Source of the DNA: Chryseobacterium gleum | GTDB taxonomy: Bacteria > Bacteroidota > Bacteroidia > Flavobacteriales_D > Crocinitomicaceae | NCBI GenBank assembly: GCA_945902775.1 | Contig: CAMDMY010000005.1 | Span: 1 to 64,000 of the forward strand | Reading direction: 5' to 3' | Length of the DNA stretch: 64,000 bases | Shown here: positions 35,683 to 44,644 of the stretch, one piece after another | How positions within the stretch are numbered: position 1 is the first letter of the stretch | Layout of the letters: each line of letters opens with the position of its first letter | Notes under the pieces: model-generated | The model's input: the letters and a program-made list of their open reading frames with translations, nothing else | What the model was told of the DNA's origin: nothing | Databases searched by the model: none | Translations under genes and position numbers: made by a program

Positions 35683-36101
35683 ATTTTAGACTTTTTTGAA
35701 AATTCATTGTCACAATTTTTACATCGAAAGACTTCTTTATAATATAGGGGGAAAACAGAAAATAGAAACGAAACAATTATAGATAAAAAACCTTTAATAT
35801 TCTTCACAGACTTAAATCCTGAAACTAAATTTGTGGAATCACATTTAGGACATTTAATTAACTCATCATTTGAATCTTTAAATGGAGTTTCTTCTATTAA
35901 TTTGAGTATTTCAATAGCTCTTTCTAAATCGACTTCTAAAACTTTTAATTTAATTCCACCAACAGTAAAATTTAATAAAGGATAAATAGAAACAATATTA
36001 TCATCTACTAAAAAACATTCAATGCCCTCATCTTCTAGTCGAGCCATCAAAATATGCGCATCGATAGAGTTATCAAAAGTTTTAATAGTAATTTGATTCA
36101 T
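35679..36101 (-). CDS. DUF2007-type protein with zinc ribbon and membrane segment
   Basis: 140 aa. The N-terminal ~70 residues match DUF2007 (DAHILMARLEDEGIECFLVDD, then GGIKLKVLEVDLERAIEIL). Two CxxC pairs follow (CPKCDS near 84 and CKNCDNEF near 131), separated by a hydrophobic stretch (about 108-125), making a split zinc ribbon flanking a membrane segment. The role is unknown; DUF2007 proteins are thought to be small regulatory domains. Confidence 0.7.
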   Translation of the reverse strand: MNQITIKTFDNSIDAHILMARLEDEGIECFLVDDNIVSIYPLLNFTVGGIKLKVLEVDLERAIEILKLIEETPFKDSNDELIKCPKCDSTNLVSGFKSVKNIKGFLSIIVSFLFSVFPLYYKEVFRCKNCDNEFSKKSKI

Positions 36102-36126
36102 AGAAAATGATAATTTAAAATTTGCA

Positions 36127-36627
36127 TTACTTCTTAAGCAATTCGTCTAAAGTAATATGAAGACCTAAACCTCTTAATTGTTGACCTTTGGCTACTATTT
36201 TTTGTTCTCCATCAATTAAAACACCAAATGGAATTGAAGTAGCTCCATAAGAACTTGAAGCAATACCATCTTTATCCAATGCGTGATTTTTCCATACTAA
36301 TTTATCATCGGCAATTGCTTTTATCCAAGGTTCTTGAGTTCTATCAAGTGAAACGCTAAAAACTTCAAAACCTTTTCCGTTCTTAAATTTAAGTTTATTG
36401 TACTTACCGTAAGCTTCTACAACATTTGGATTTTCATTTCTACATGGTCCACACCAAGAAGCCCAAAAATCGATAAGTACCATTTTACCTTTCAAACTAG
36501 AAAGTTTAATCGTTTTTCCTCCAGGATTTACCAACTCAATTTCAGGAGCTACATCACCTGTTTGCAACGAAACACTCGAAGTAAATGAAAAACAAATGAT
36601 AATTAATAATAAAGCTATGTACTTCAT
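36127..36627 (-). CDS. TlpA/ResA-like thiol-disulfide oxidoreductase
   Basis: Exported thioredoxin-fold protein (166 aa from this start). A signal peptide MKYIALLLIIICFSF precedes the AhpC/TSA-like part and the active site WASWCGPCRNE; the cis-proline region is TSIPFGVLID. It would reduce or isomerise periplasmic disulfides or serve cytochrome maturation. The ATG at 36627 directly precedes the hydrophobic signal core; an ATG at 36645 is also possible, while longer frames run through a low-complexity GGTTGAG repeat and murA. Same strand as murA upstream. Confidence 0.85.
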   Translation of the reverse strand: MKYIALLLIIICFSFTSSVSLQTGDVAPEIELVNPGGKTIKLSSLKGKMVLIDFWASWCGPCRNENPNVVEAYGKYNKLKFKNGKGFEVFSVSLDRTQEPWIKAIADDKLVWKNHALDKDGIASSSYGATSIPFGVLIDGEQKIVAKGQQLRGLGLHITLDELLKK

Positions 36628-36640
36628 ATTTGTTAATTTA

Positions 36641-36673
36641 CTCATTCTCAACCTGATTCTTATTCTCAACCTT
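36641..36673. repeat. GGTTGAG word repeat
   Basis: Minus strand shows two copies of GGTTGAGAATAAG/GGTTGAGAATGAG separated by AATCA, between the murA stop and the thioredoxin-like gene. The same word family recurs at 53128-53165. Confidence 0.5.
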
Positions 36674-36676
36674 AAT

Positions 36677-37984
36677 TTACTTGATTCTTCTAATATCAGC
36701 TCCAAGATTTTTTAAACGGATGTCGATATCTTGATACCCTCTATCGATTTGTTCGATGTTATGAATTGTACTTTTACCTTTTGCTGAAAGAGCTGCAATC
36801 AACAAAGACACTCCAGCACGAATATCAGGAGAAGTCATGGATATACCTTTTAAAGTATGTTCATTATTTAATCCAATAACAGTAGCTCTATGAGGGTCAC
36901 ACAAAATAATTTGAGCTCCCATATCGATTAATTTATCAACGAAGAATAAACGAGATTCAAACATTTTTTGATGAATCAATACACTTCCTTTCGCTTGAGT
37001 AGCTACTACTAAAATAATTGATAATAAATCAGGAGTAAAACCAGGCCAAGGCGCATCAGCTATCGTTAAAATAGAACCATCAATAAACGTATCTATTTCA
37101 TAAGAATCTTGAGCAGGAACAAAAATATCATCCCCTCTTCTTTCTAACTTAATCCCTAATTTTCTAAACACATCTGGAATAATTCCTAAATTATCCCAAC
37201 TAACATCTTTAATTGTAATTTCAGATTTAGTCATTGCTGCCAAACCGATGAAACTACCTATTTCAATCATATCAGGAAGAACTCTATGAAAACAACCTTT
37301 TAATTCTTTAACTCCTTGAATGATCAACATATTTGAAGCGATTCCACTAATATTCGCTCCCATTGAATTTAACATTTTACACAGCTGCTGTAAATAAGGT
37401 TCACAAGCAGCATTATAAATAGTCGTTTCTCCTTCTGCTAAAACGGCAGCCATTAATATATTTGCCGTACCGGTTACTGAAGCTTCATCTAAATGAATAT
37501 AATTCCCCGTAAGTTTCTCTGCATCAACACTATAAAAGTGTTCTCCTGCATCATAATTAAATACCGCACCTAGTTTTACAAATCCTTCAAAATGAGTATC
37601 TAATCTTCTACGTCCAATTTTATCTCCTCCTGGCTTTGGAATAAATCCTCTTCCGAAACGAGCTAATAATGGCCCAACAATCATTATAGAACCTCTTAAA
37701 GAACCTGCTCTTTTTTTAAAATCGTCTGATTCTAAATAAGGTAAATCAATGTCTTTCGCTTGAAAAATATAGGTCCCCTTTTCTACTTTTTCAACCTTCA
37801 CTCCCATTGTTTGTAACAAACTAATTAATTTGTTAACATCAATGATATCAGGTATATTTGAAATTGTAACTTTTTCAGGAGTTAATAAAACTGCACATAA
37901 AATTTGTAAAGCTTCATTTTTCGCCCCTTGAGGGATCAATTCACCTTTTAATGGTTTACCTCCATAAATTTCAAAAGACGCCAT
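36677..37984 (-). CDS. murA: UDP-N-acetylglucosamine 1-carboxyvinyltransferase MurA (Asp type)
   Basis: First committed enzyme of peptidoglycan precursor synthesis (435 aa), using PEP and UDP-GlcNAc. The start region GGKPLKGELIPQGAKNEAL with the catalytic lysine Lys22 (KNE) and the end of the fold (SPDIRAGVSLLIAALSAKG) are typical. The loop that normally carries Cys115 reads KPGGDKIGRRRLD, with Asp121 in the cysteine position. Enzymes with Asp there are active but not alkylated by fosfomycin. It starts 6 nt after the DUF4290 gene. Confidence 0.95.
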   Translation of the reverse strand: MASFEIYGGKPLKGELIPQGAKNEALQILCAVLLTPEKVTISNIPDIIDVNKLISLLQTMGVKVEKVEKGTYIFQAKDIDLPYLESDDFKKRAGSLRGSIMIVGPLLARFGRGFIPKPGGDKIGRRRLDTHFEGFVKLGAVFNYDAGEHFYSVDAEKLTGNYIHLDEASVTGTANILMAAVLAEGETTIYNAACEPYLQQLCKMLNSMGANISGIASNMLIIQGVKELKGCFHRVLPDMIEIGSFIGLAAMTKSEITIKDVSWDNLGIIPDVFRKLGIKLERRGDDIFVPAQDSYEIDTFIDGSILTIADAPWPGFTPDLLSIILVVATQAKGSVLIHQKMFESRLFFVDKLIDMGAQIILCDPHRATVIGLNNEHTLKGISMTSPDIRAGVSLLIAALSAKGKSTIHNIEQIDRGYQDIDIRLKNLGADIRRIK

Positions 37985-37990
37985 GATTTA

Positions 37991-38617
37991 TTATTTTTTA
38001 AATTTCTTTTTCGGTTGTTGTTTCTTCGAATTATTTTTATTTTGATTCGCTTGAATTCCATATGATTTTAAAATAGCATTAGTAGATAATAAATCATCTG
38101 GATTTTCAAGAACCAATTCTTTCTTAGACAATTCTGCCATCTGATTAGCAATCACATTATTTTCAACAGCATCATTATTAAAAACCAAAAATTGTTTCTT
38201 CATAAAATTAGCCATTGTGCGTGTCAAATAACCTTTTTCTTTTTCGTCTTCTATTTCTGTAGATTGTTCAAGAATTTTTTGAGTATATTTTCCATAATGT
38301 CCATACCGAATTTTACTAGTAGGATATTCAACTCTTTCGGGTTTAGCTGCTAACTCTTCAGGTTTAGGTAACTCATAAGGAGAATCTGCCTCTAATTTAA
38401 AATCAGACATCACAAATAAATGCGTCCATAATTTATGACGATAGTCATCAACATCTCTTAAATGTGGATTTAGCTGTCCCATCACCTCTATTATTGCTTG
38501 CGCAGCGCGATTTCGTTCAGTTCTATCTTCAATTTCTATTGCATGAACAATCATGTTCTGAACATTTCTACCATATTCAGGCAACATCAATTTCGGACGT
38601 GTTGTATTGTATTCCAT
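37991..38617 (-). CDS. DUF4290 protein
   Basis: 208-aa cytosolic protein of the Bacteroidota-specific DUF4290 family: MEYNTTRPKLMLPEYGRNVQ, then NPHLRDVDDYRHKLWTHLF. A lysine-rich C-terminal tail (KQQPKKKFKK) follows. No known function. It sits immediately upstream of murA, the arrangement I associate with this family, and so may relate to cell-wall or cell-division control. Confidence 0.85.
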   Translation of the reverse strand: MEYNTTRPKLMLPEYGRNVQNMIVHAIEIEDRTERNRAAQAIIEVMGQLNPHLRDVDDYRHKLWTHLFVMSDFKLEADSPYELPKPEELAAKPERVEYPTSKIRYGHYGKYTQKILEQSTEIEDEKEKGYLTRTMANFMKKQFLVFNNDAVENNVIANQMAELSKKELVLENPDDLLSTNAILKSYGIQANQNKNNSKKQQPKKKFKK

Positions 38618-38629
38618 TTTATAATATTT

Positions 38630-38709
38630 AAGACTTTAGATTTTAGACAATAGACGTTAGACTTAATATCATCTAGTCTAATGTCTAACTTCTATAAATC
38701 TAGTGTCTA
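38630..38709. repeat. TAGAC-type imperfect inverted repeat
   Basis: Left arm built from words such as GACTTTAGATTTTAGAC, right arm from their complement (AGTCTAATGTCTAAC...GTGTCTAAA), separated by about 12 nt. It fills the gap between purL and the DUF4290 gene. The same architecture is seen at 43596 and 63731. Confidence 0.6.
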
Positions 38710-38719
38710 AAAAAAATTT

Positions 38720-40957
38720 CTATTTTTCTAATTTCTTTCCTAATGCATTATTGAATAACTCTTTCGCTTCAGCTATGAAACCAAAATGTTCATCATCAAC
38801 CATCAATTTACCTTTTGTAACGTGACCAAGTAGAGTAAAGTTAACATTTGAACCCATCATAAATTCAATAAAATCTTCTTCAGTCTCTTCACTAACTGAA
38901 ACTACTACTCTACCTTGACCTTCTCCAAACAAGAAAGCATCTTCTCTAATTTCAGCATCTGTAACTATATCGAAACCTAAATCTCTTGGCATTGCCATTT
39001 CAGTTAATGATATAAATAAACCTCCATCAGAAACATCGTGGGCAGCATTGATTAATTCATTTATAATTAATCCCTTGATTGTATCTTGAACTTCATATTC
39101 TTTTTGTAAATCAAAGTATGGTGCAGGAGAAGCTTTAATTCCATGGAAAGAAGCTAAATATTCTGAAGAAGAAATATCATCATGAGATTCACCAATAATG
39201 AAAATCAAATCACCCTTTTGTTTGAAATCTAATGACATTGCTCTACTCTTATCTTCCAAGATTCCAATCATACCAATTGTTGGTGTTGGGAATACGGGTG
39301 TTTCTACTCCGTTTATAGATGTTTGATTGTAAAAAGAAACATTTCCTCCTGTTACTGGAGTTTCAAATTTTAAACAAGCAGCTGACATTCCTTTGATTGC
39401 TCCAACAAATTGCCAGTATGATTCTGGATTGTAAGGATTTCCAAAATTTAAACAATTTGTAATTGCACTTGGAATACCTCCTGAACAAACAATATTTCTA
39501 GCCGCTTCAGAAACTGCTATCATTGTTCCAACTTCAGGGTCAGCGTTTACATATCTAGAATTACAATCAACTGTCATTGCAATCGCTTTGTCAGTTCCTT
39601 TAACATTTACAATTGCAGCGTCAGATGGACGATTAGTTGTCATGTTTTTTGTTCCAACCATTGAGTCATATTGCTCATAAACCCAACGTTTAGAAGCTAT
39701 GTTTGGATGTTGTAACAAAAAGAATGCTACTTCTTTTAAATCTTCTGGTTGTTGAACATCTTCAATTTTGAATTTTTTATACTCTTGGAAATAAGCCGGT
39801 TCAGAGTATTCTCTTTGATATTGAGGAGCTCCCCCACCTAAAACCAAAGATTCAGCAGGAACATCTCCAACCAATTCTCCATTCATGAAATAACGAACAC
39901 GATCCGAATCAGTAACAACACCAATTTCTTCTGCATGTAAATCCCATTTATCAAAAATAGATTTTACTACTTCTTCTTCTCCTTTTTTCACAACCACTAA
40001 CATACGTTCTTGTGATTCAGAAAGAAGGATCTCATATGGTAACATATTTTCTTGACGTGTTGGAACTTTATCCAAATGAATATCCATTCCTACATTTCCT
40101 CCAGCACTCATTTCACAAGAAGAACAAGTGATACCTGCTGCACCCATATCTTGCATCCCTACAACTGCATCTGTATCTAAAAGTTCCATTGTTGCTTCTA
40201 AAAGTAATTTCTCCATAAATGGATCACCTACTTGAACAGATGGTAAATCGTCTGCTGACTCTTCAGTCATATCTTTTGAAGCAAATGCTGCTCCAGCAAT
40301 TCCATCTTTCCCTGTTGCCGAACCAACTATGAATACTGGATTACCTGGACCTTTCGCTTTTGCTGAAATAATTTTTTTAGCATCCATCACACCTGCTGAA
40401 AAAGCATTTACTAATGGATTTGTATTATATGACTCATCAAAGAAAACTTCACCTCCAACAATCGGAATACCGAAAGCATTTCCATAATCTCCAATTCCTT
40501 TCACCACTCCTTTCACTAACCATTTTGTACGATCTAATTCGATATTTCCAAAACGTAATGAATTTAATTGTGCAACAGGTCTTGCTCCCATTGTAAAGAT
40601 ATCTCTATTGATTCCTCCAACACCAGTAGCAGCTCCTTGGTATGGTTCTAATGCACTTGGGTGATTATGTGACTCAATTTTAAAAACACATCCTAATCCA
40701 CCACCAATATCAACCATACCAGCATTTTCTTCACCTGCTTTTACCAACATATGAGGTCCATCTTTTGGTAATTGTTTCAACCAATAGATTGAATTTTTAT
40801 ATGAACAATGTTCTGACCACATTACTGAATACACACTTGTTTCAGTAAAATTAGGTGTACGACCCAATATCCCTTTAATCATTTCAAATTCATCGGGACG
40901 TAATCCAAGCTCTACTGCTTGTTCTAAAGTTGCTTCTTGGTTTAAAGTGCTTTCCAT
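38720..40957 (-). CDS. purL: Phosphoribosylformylglycinamidine synthase subunit PurL
   Basis: Purine biosynthesis step 4 (745 aa from this start), the small-type PurL that works with PurS and PurQ. Typical segments are [58 protein letters not shown] and the second-half [10 protein letters not shown]. The ATG at 40957 (MESTLNQEA) is preferred to a TTG seven codons upstream. Transcribed alone; no other pur genes are in the window. Confidence 0.95.
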   Translation of the reverse strand: MESTLNQEATLEQAVELGLRPDEFEMIKGILGRTPNFTETSVYSVMWSEHCSYKNSIYWLKQLPKDGPHMLVKAGEENAGMVDIGGGLGCVFKIESHNHPSALEPYQGAATGVGGINRDIFTMGARPVAQLNSLRFGNIELDRTKWLVKGVVKGIGDYGNAFGIPIVGGEVFFDESYNTNPLVNAFSAGVMDAKKIISAKAKGPGNPVFIVGSATGKDGIAGAAFASKDMTEESADDLPSVQVGDPFMEKLLLEATMELLDTDAVVGMQDMGAAGITCSSCEMSAGGNVGMDIHLDKVPTRQENMLPYEILLSESQERMLVVVKKGEEEVVKSIFDKWDLHAEEIGVVTDSDRVRYFMNGELVGDVPAESLVLGGGAPQYQREYSEPAYFQEYKKFKIEDVQQPEDLKEVAFFLLQHPNIASKRWVYEQYDSMVGTKNMTTNRPSDAAIVNVKGTDKAIAMTVDCNSRYVNADPEVGTMIAVSEAARNIVCSGGIPSAITNCLNFGNPYNPESYWQFVGAIKGMSAACLKFETPVTGGNVSFYNQTSINGVETPVFPTPTIGMIGILEDKSRAMSLDFKQKGDLIFIIGESHDDISSSEYLASFHGIKASPAPYFDLQKEYEVQDTIKGLIINELINAAHDVSDGGLFISLTEMAMPRDLGFDIVTDAEIREDAFLFGEGQGRVVVSVSEETEEDFIEFMMGSNVNFTLLGHVTKGKLMVDDEHFGFIAEAKELFNNALGKKLEK

Positions 40958-41108
40958 AAAATCTATAATGTATAACAAAAGTAATTATAAAATTTGAGAA
41001 CAAATACCAATTTAAAAATTGCATTTTGAAAATAATAAAAAATCAAAGTAATATCTTTAAAAATTGTAATTTCAAAACTTCAAAACCATAATTTCCAATT
41101 ACTTTTAT

Positions 41109-41116
41109 TAAGTTTG
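41109..41116 (+). promoter_or_regulatory. Candidate -7 element for the terC-like gene
   Basis: TAAGTTTG fits TAnnTTTG and ends 22 bp before the ATG at 41139. No convincing -33 element is seen in the AT-rich sequence upstream. Confidence 0.4.
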
Positions 41117-41138
41117 CAAAATAAAAAAAATAACACAA

Positions 41139-41894
41139 ATGGATTTTTCAGTATTATTTTCAGGTACAGGTATTTTTTACCTTATAATGCTTACTTTATT
41201 AGAAATCGTTTTAGGAATTGATAATATTATATTCATTTCAATAGTAACCGACAAATTAGACCCCAAAAATCAAAAATATGCTAGGAGAGTTGGTTTAGGA
41301 TTAGCATTAATAGTGAGGCTAGTTTTGTTGACGCTTGCAGCTTGGATAATGGGAATGACTGAAAACTTATTTTCTATCGCTGGCAAAGGATTTAGTGGGC
41401 AAAGTTTAGTTTTATTTATAGGTGGGCTTTTCCTTGTTTATAAAAGTAGTGTTGAAATGCATGAAAATATTAAAGGTCACACCCCTACTTTAAAAGAAGG
41501 AAAAGATAGATTAAAGTCAGTTATTTTTCAAATAATAATGATTGATATCGTTTTCAGTTTTGACTCAATTATAACGGCTATTGGATTAACAAAAAGTATT
41601 AAACAAGAAACTGGAGGGGACCCAATGATTATAATCTACTGTGCGGTTATTATTTCTATGGTAATTATGTTGATTTTCGCAAAACAAGTAAGCGATTTCA
41701 TAAACAAACGTCCGACAATCAAAATGATTGCACTAGCGTTTTTGGTAACAATTGGAGCTGTTTTAATTGCTGAAGCCTTTGGTGAAGAGGTACCGAAAGG
41801 ATACATTTATTTCGCAATGTTTTACGCATTAATTGTTGAATTTTTAAATCTTAAAATGAGAAAAAATGAGACAAAAAATTTACATAAACATTAA
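41139..41894 (+). CDS. TerC family membrane protein
   Basis: Integral membrane protein (251 aa, about seven hydrophobic segments) of the TerC/Alx family, linked to metal-ion (manganese) export and tellurite resistance. Hallmarks are LEIVLGIDNIIFISI near residues 21-35 and IDIVFSFDSIITAIG near 135-149, each with the paired acidic metal residues, and a conserved GGLFLVYKS between them. Three small genes follow at short spacing. Confidence 0.9.
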   Translation: MDFSVLFSGTGIFYLIMLTLLEIVLGIDNIIFISIVTDKLDPKNQKYARRVGLGLALIVRLVLLTLAAWIMGMTENLFSIAGKGFSGQSLVLFIGGLFLVYKSSVEMHENIKGHTPTLKEGKDRLKSVIFQIIMIDIVFSFDSIITAIGLTKSIKQETGGDPMIIIYCAVIISMVIMLIFAKQVSDFINKRPTIKMIALAFLVTIGAVLIAEAFGEEVPKGYIYFAMFYALIVEFLNLKMRKNETKNLHKH

Positions 41895-41902
41895 TTTTAT
41901 TA

Positions 41903-42478
41903 ATGACAAATAAGGAGGCTCTGCTTTTTTTTCCTCTTACTAAAGAGAACGAAATTGAAGATTTATATGAAGAACTACTTTTTGAATACAAACAATTTTT
42001 CATAAACAAATTTCCATTAAAAAAAGTTTTCGAGGCAAAAGAAAAAAAAATGCTTCAAATGCAAAAAGCATATATCCATTTAGGTGGAAAATATTCATCC
42101 TTTCTTTCTAATTTTATAGTCACAAATTACAATTTCCCTTTTTCAATTAAAGAAAGCTTTCAACTTTATCAAAAAGAACGAAACATTTTAAAAAACAACA
42201 TCCTTAAATCAATATCTACAATTGAATTAAGTTTTTTCATACACAAACTACTCAATCTTCAAGAATCATATACAAAAAAATGGCTAATTGTGTCAAACTT
42301 ACCTGACACAGAAATTCAAATTTCAAATGAACCTGACCCAATGTCATTATTATTAGCTATTAATGAATTTAATTCTAAAGGCGGCATTACTTTTGACGAA
42401 TTGAATAGTAAAAGAAACATTTTACCAGATTTGATACTCAACGAAGCGAAACGATTATCTTTGTCTACAAAATATTAA
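41903..42478 (+). CDS. Hypothetical protein
   Basis: Unrecognised 191-aa protein, mostly alpha-helical in appearance and rich in K, E, F and L, without signal peptide or membrane segment. Notable stretches are LTKENEIEDLYEELLFEYKQ and LQESYTKKWLIVSNLP. It lies 8 nt after the terC-like gene and 10 nt before the DUF493-like gene, so all are probably cotranscribed. Confidence 0.6.
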   Translation: MTNKEALLFFPLTKENEIEDLYEELLFEYKQFFINKFPLKKVFEAKEKKMLQMQKAYIHLGGKYSSFLSNFIVTNYNFPFSIKESFQLYQKERNILKNNILKSISTIELSFFIHKLLNLQESYTKKWLIVSNLPDTEIQISNEPDPMSLLLAINEFNSKGGITFDELNSKRNILPDLILNEAKRLSLSTKY

Positions 42479-42488
42479 TTTTACACAA

Positions 42489-42755
42489 ATGGAAGATCCA
42501 TATTTAAGTCTAAGAAAACAACTTGATCAGGAGGAATGGCCAAATGTTTACATGTTTAAATTCATTGTTCCGAACACCTCTGAAAAAGTAGCATTAACAA
42601 TGGAACTATTTAATAATGAAAGTGATATAACTATGCACGAATCAAGCACTGGGAAATTCATTAGTATTACTGCTAAAGAATTAATGCTAGATGTTGATTC
42701 AATTATCAAAATATATGAAGAATCAACAAAAATTAAAGGTTTAATGGCTTTATGA
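42489..42755 (+). CDS. DUF493-like small protein
   Basis: 88 aa, resembling the YbeD/DUF493 family in its Bacteroidota form: PNVYMFKFIVPNTSEKV, then ESSTGKFISITAKELML and VDSIIKIYEESTKIKGLMAL. The fold is a small ferredoxin-like regulatory domain with no proven role. It overlaps the next gene by 4 bp. Confidence 0.7.
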   Translation: MEDPYLSLRKQLDQEEWPNVYMFKFIVPNTSEKVALTMELFNNESDITMHESSTGKFISITAKELMLDVDSIIKIYEESTKIKGLMAL

Positions 42756-43150
42756 TGATACTAATGGGATTCACAATCGGACGCGTATTAATGGGAGCTC
42801 TTTCAGTTTCTTTAGCTGTCCTTTTACTTACAATTGCATACAGGAAATTACTTAAATACCTTGGAAAAGGAACTCCTGTTAAAGAAGACTATTGTGTTTT
42901 ATATGGATTAGAAACTCATCCTGCTGCTGGCGAAATTGAATTTTATTTCACAACAAACTCTAAAAGAGATATTACATTAGAATTATTAAATGATAACTTA
43001 TCTTTTCGTTCGATTGTTTCTGAAAAAAATGTAACTGAAGGGGGACATATTATTCGTTTTGACACAAAAACACTTCCGAATGGAACATACTTCTATCAAT
43101 TACGAACTGAAAATCAAAAAACAATGAAACGTTTTTCAGTACAAAATTAA
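42752..43150 (+). CDS. Membrane-anchored protein with sorting-domain-like beta sandwich
   Basis: 132 aa. One N-terminal membrane segment (about 8-30) is followed by a small beta domain: GEIEFYFTTNSKRDITLELL, then HIIRFDTKTLPNGTYFYQLR and KRFSVQN. The second half looks like the end of a T9SS type A sorting domain (the LPxGxYfy turn and final strand), yet the PNP start motif is absent and the protein has a membrane anchor rather than a cleavable signal. Function unknown. Overlaps the DUF493-like gene by 4 bp. Confidence 0.6.
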   Translation: MMILMGFTIGRVLMGALSVSLAVLLLTIAYRKLLKYLGKGTPVKEDYCVLYGLETHPAAGEIEFYFTTNSKRDITLELLNDNLSFRSIVSEKNVTEGGHIIRFDTKTLPNGTYFYQLRTENQKTMKRFSVQN

Positions 43151-43265
43151 ATTTTGACAATATGACAGACTTTTTTTATTGGCAAAATAATTGATTAAAC
43201 CGAACTCAAGAATTAATTTTACAAAATAAAAATTCGAATAAATAACTTAATAAATAATAGAAATT

Positions 43266-43586
43266 ATGGCAGTTGAAATTACAGATGCAAACTTCGAAGA
43301 AATAGTTTTAAATTCTTCAATCCCAGTTTTAGTTGATTTTTGGGCTGAATGGTGTGGACCTTGCCGTATGGTTGGGCCAGTAGTTGATGAATTACACAAA
43401 GAATACGAAGGAAGAGCAATCGTAGGAAAAGTAAACGTTGATGAAAATCCTGGTATTTCTGCGAAATTCGGAGTTAGAAACATACCAACTATTCTTTTCA
43501 TTAAAGGTGGTGAAGTTGCTGACAAATCAGTAGGTGCAGTTCCAAAAGCACAATTAGCTTCGAAATTGGATGCTATTTTAAATTAA
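43266..43586 (+). CDS. trxA: Thioredoxin
   Basis: Cytosolic thioredoxin of standard length (106 aa). The active site is FWAEWCGPCRMVGP, the cis-proline loop is RNIPTILFIKGGE, and the N-terminal EITDANFEEIV is typical. Monocistronic and followed by a strong terminator at 43631. Confidence 0.95.
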   Translation: MAVEITDANFEEIVLNSSIPVLVDFWAEWCGPCRMVGPVVDELHKEYEGRAIVGKVNVDENPGISAKFGVRNIPTILFIKGGEVADKSVGAVPKAQLASKLDAILN

Positions 43587-43595
43587 TCTTTTTTC

Positions 43596-43729
43596 TAGAA
43601 ATTAGATTTTTGTACGCTAAATATTAGACTAAAAGGTTGTTAACGCAACCTTTTTTTTATGTCTAAATTTTTAAGTCATCAAAAAAGTCTAACGTCTAAT
43701 TTCTAAAAATCTAATGTCTAAATTATATC
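43596..43729. repeat. TAGAC-type imperfect inverted repeat around the trxA terminator
   Basis: Left words (TCTAGAAATTAGATTTTT, ATTAGACT) are mirrored on the right by AAGTCTAACGTCTAATTTC and AATCTAATGTCTAAAT. The trxA terminator hairpin sits within the left half. Same architecture as 38630-38709 and 63731-63828. Confidence 0.6.
43631..43659 (+). terminator. Terminator after trxA
   Basis: Stem AAAAGGTTG / CAACCTTTT, loop TTAACG, followed by further T residues. Confidence 0.85.
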
Positions 43730-43756
43730 TATCTTTACACTTCAAAAACATTAAAA

Positions 43757-44458
43757 ATGGATTCGATTTTTCGCAGATTAAAATATTACGGAATTGGCTT
43801 TGGAGCTGGTCTTGTGTTTGTTATTTTCTTTTTCCAAAACAGAGGCTGCAGTTGGCTACCTGACAATAGAGTCAAAAACAGTATTTTAGATAGGGTACTA
43901 GTTTTACCTGAAACGGAGTCTGTTCAAATGAAAAAGTACGGTTTAACAAAAAAAGATTTAACATTGGTCCTTAACGATGGGGAAGTACTTTTCGAAGAAA
44001 GTAAGAAAAGTGGAAATCCAAAAGTCTACGTAGTCGAAAAAGAAATTGAAAACAAAGGTAAAATGAAATTCTTCTTCACTCTTGCTGATGAAAGTTTTAT
44101 TTCTGAAATTCACTTTTCTCAAAAAAACGCTAAGAATACTCGAAATACGAAAACAGGATTTGGTGATTTGATTTACTTTCCGATGGATGATAATTTAGTT
44201 TTTCCAGACTCAAGTGCTAGAGTTACTTGTCAGCAAGATGAATTAAATTTAATTAGCTCATTAGAAATACTGAAAAATCTAAAGAAAAGTGGAAAAATAG
44301 ATTATTCTAAATCACATTTATTAGCATCACCAAAACCTGAACATCACCTTGTGTTTAAAGATAATAAAAACAGAGAAATAGGATGTGATGTAATTTGGTA
44401 CAAAAACAAACTTAACATAACTAACTTTTACTCCCCTACCCTTTCAAATTGCAAATGA
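43757..44458 (+). CDS. Membrane-anchored protein, possibly DUF4258-like
   Basis: 233 aa with one N-terminal membrane helix (about 10-27) followed by RGCSWLPDNRVKNSIL. This layout (anchor, then C-x-W/Y-x-P-x-x-R-V) resembles Bacteroidota DUF4258 proteins. The ~85-residue C-terminal part ends in CDVIWYKNKLNITNF. No catalytic motif is visible. A 13-bp inverted repeat (44468-44498) follows the stop. Confidence 0.55.
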   Translation: MDSIFRRLKYYGIGFGAGLVFVIFFFQNRGCSWLPDNRVKNSILDRVLVLPETESVQMKKYGLTKKDLTLVLNDGEVLFEESKKSGNPKVYVVEKEIENKGKMKFFFTLADESFISEIHFSQKNAKNTRNTKTGFGDLIYFPMDDNLVFPDSSARVTCQQDELNLISSLEILKNLKKSGKIDYSKSHLLASPKPEHHLVFKDNKNREIGCDVIWYKNKLNITNFYSPTLSNCK

Positions 44459-44467
44459 CTATAAACT

Positions 44468-44498
44468 AGCGTTTTGATTTATACAAAATCAAAATGCT
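44468..44498. repeat. Strong hairpin after the DUF4258-like gene
   Basis: Arms AGCGTTTTGATTT and AAATCAAAATGCT (13 bp, one G-U) with a 5-nt loop. No T run follows on the plus strand, so it may be a weak terminator or an RNA-stabilising hairpin. The rest of the gap to lpxD shows only an AT-rich tract. Confidence 0.5.
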
Positions 44499-44644
44499 AA
44501 AACTTAAATAGGAAAATCAACACGAAATAGTTCCTTTTCACCTCTGAAAACAGCAATAAATCATCTTACTTTCTAAACATTCATTGTTGATAAATCTACA
44601 AGTGGTAGAGAATTATAGAGGGTAGTTTTATATATTTTTGTAAT

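Noticed and set aside
44633-44640. TATTTTTG as lpxD promoter giving a leaderless transcript
   Set aside because: Fits the -7 pattern but leaves only 4 nt before the ATG; chance match in AT-rich DNA is likely.
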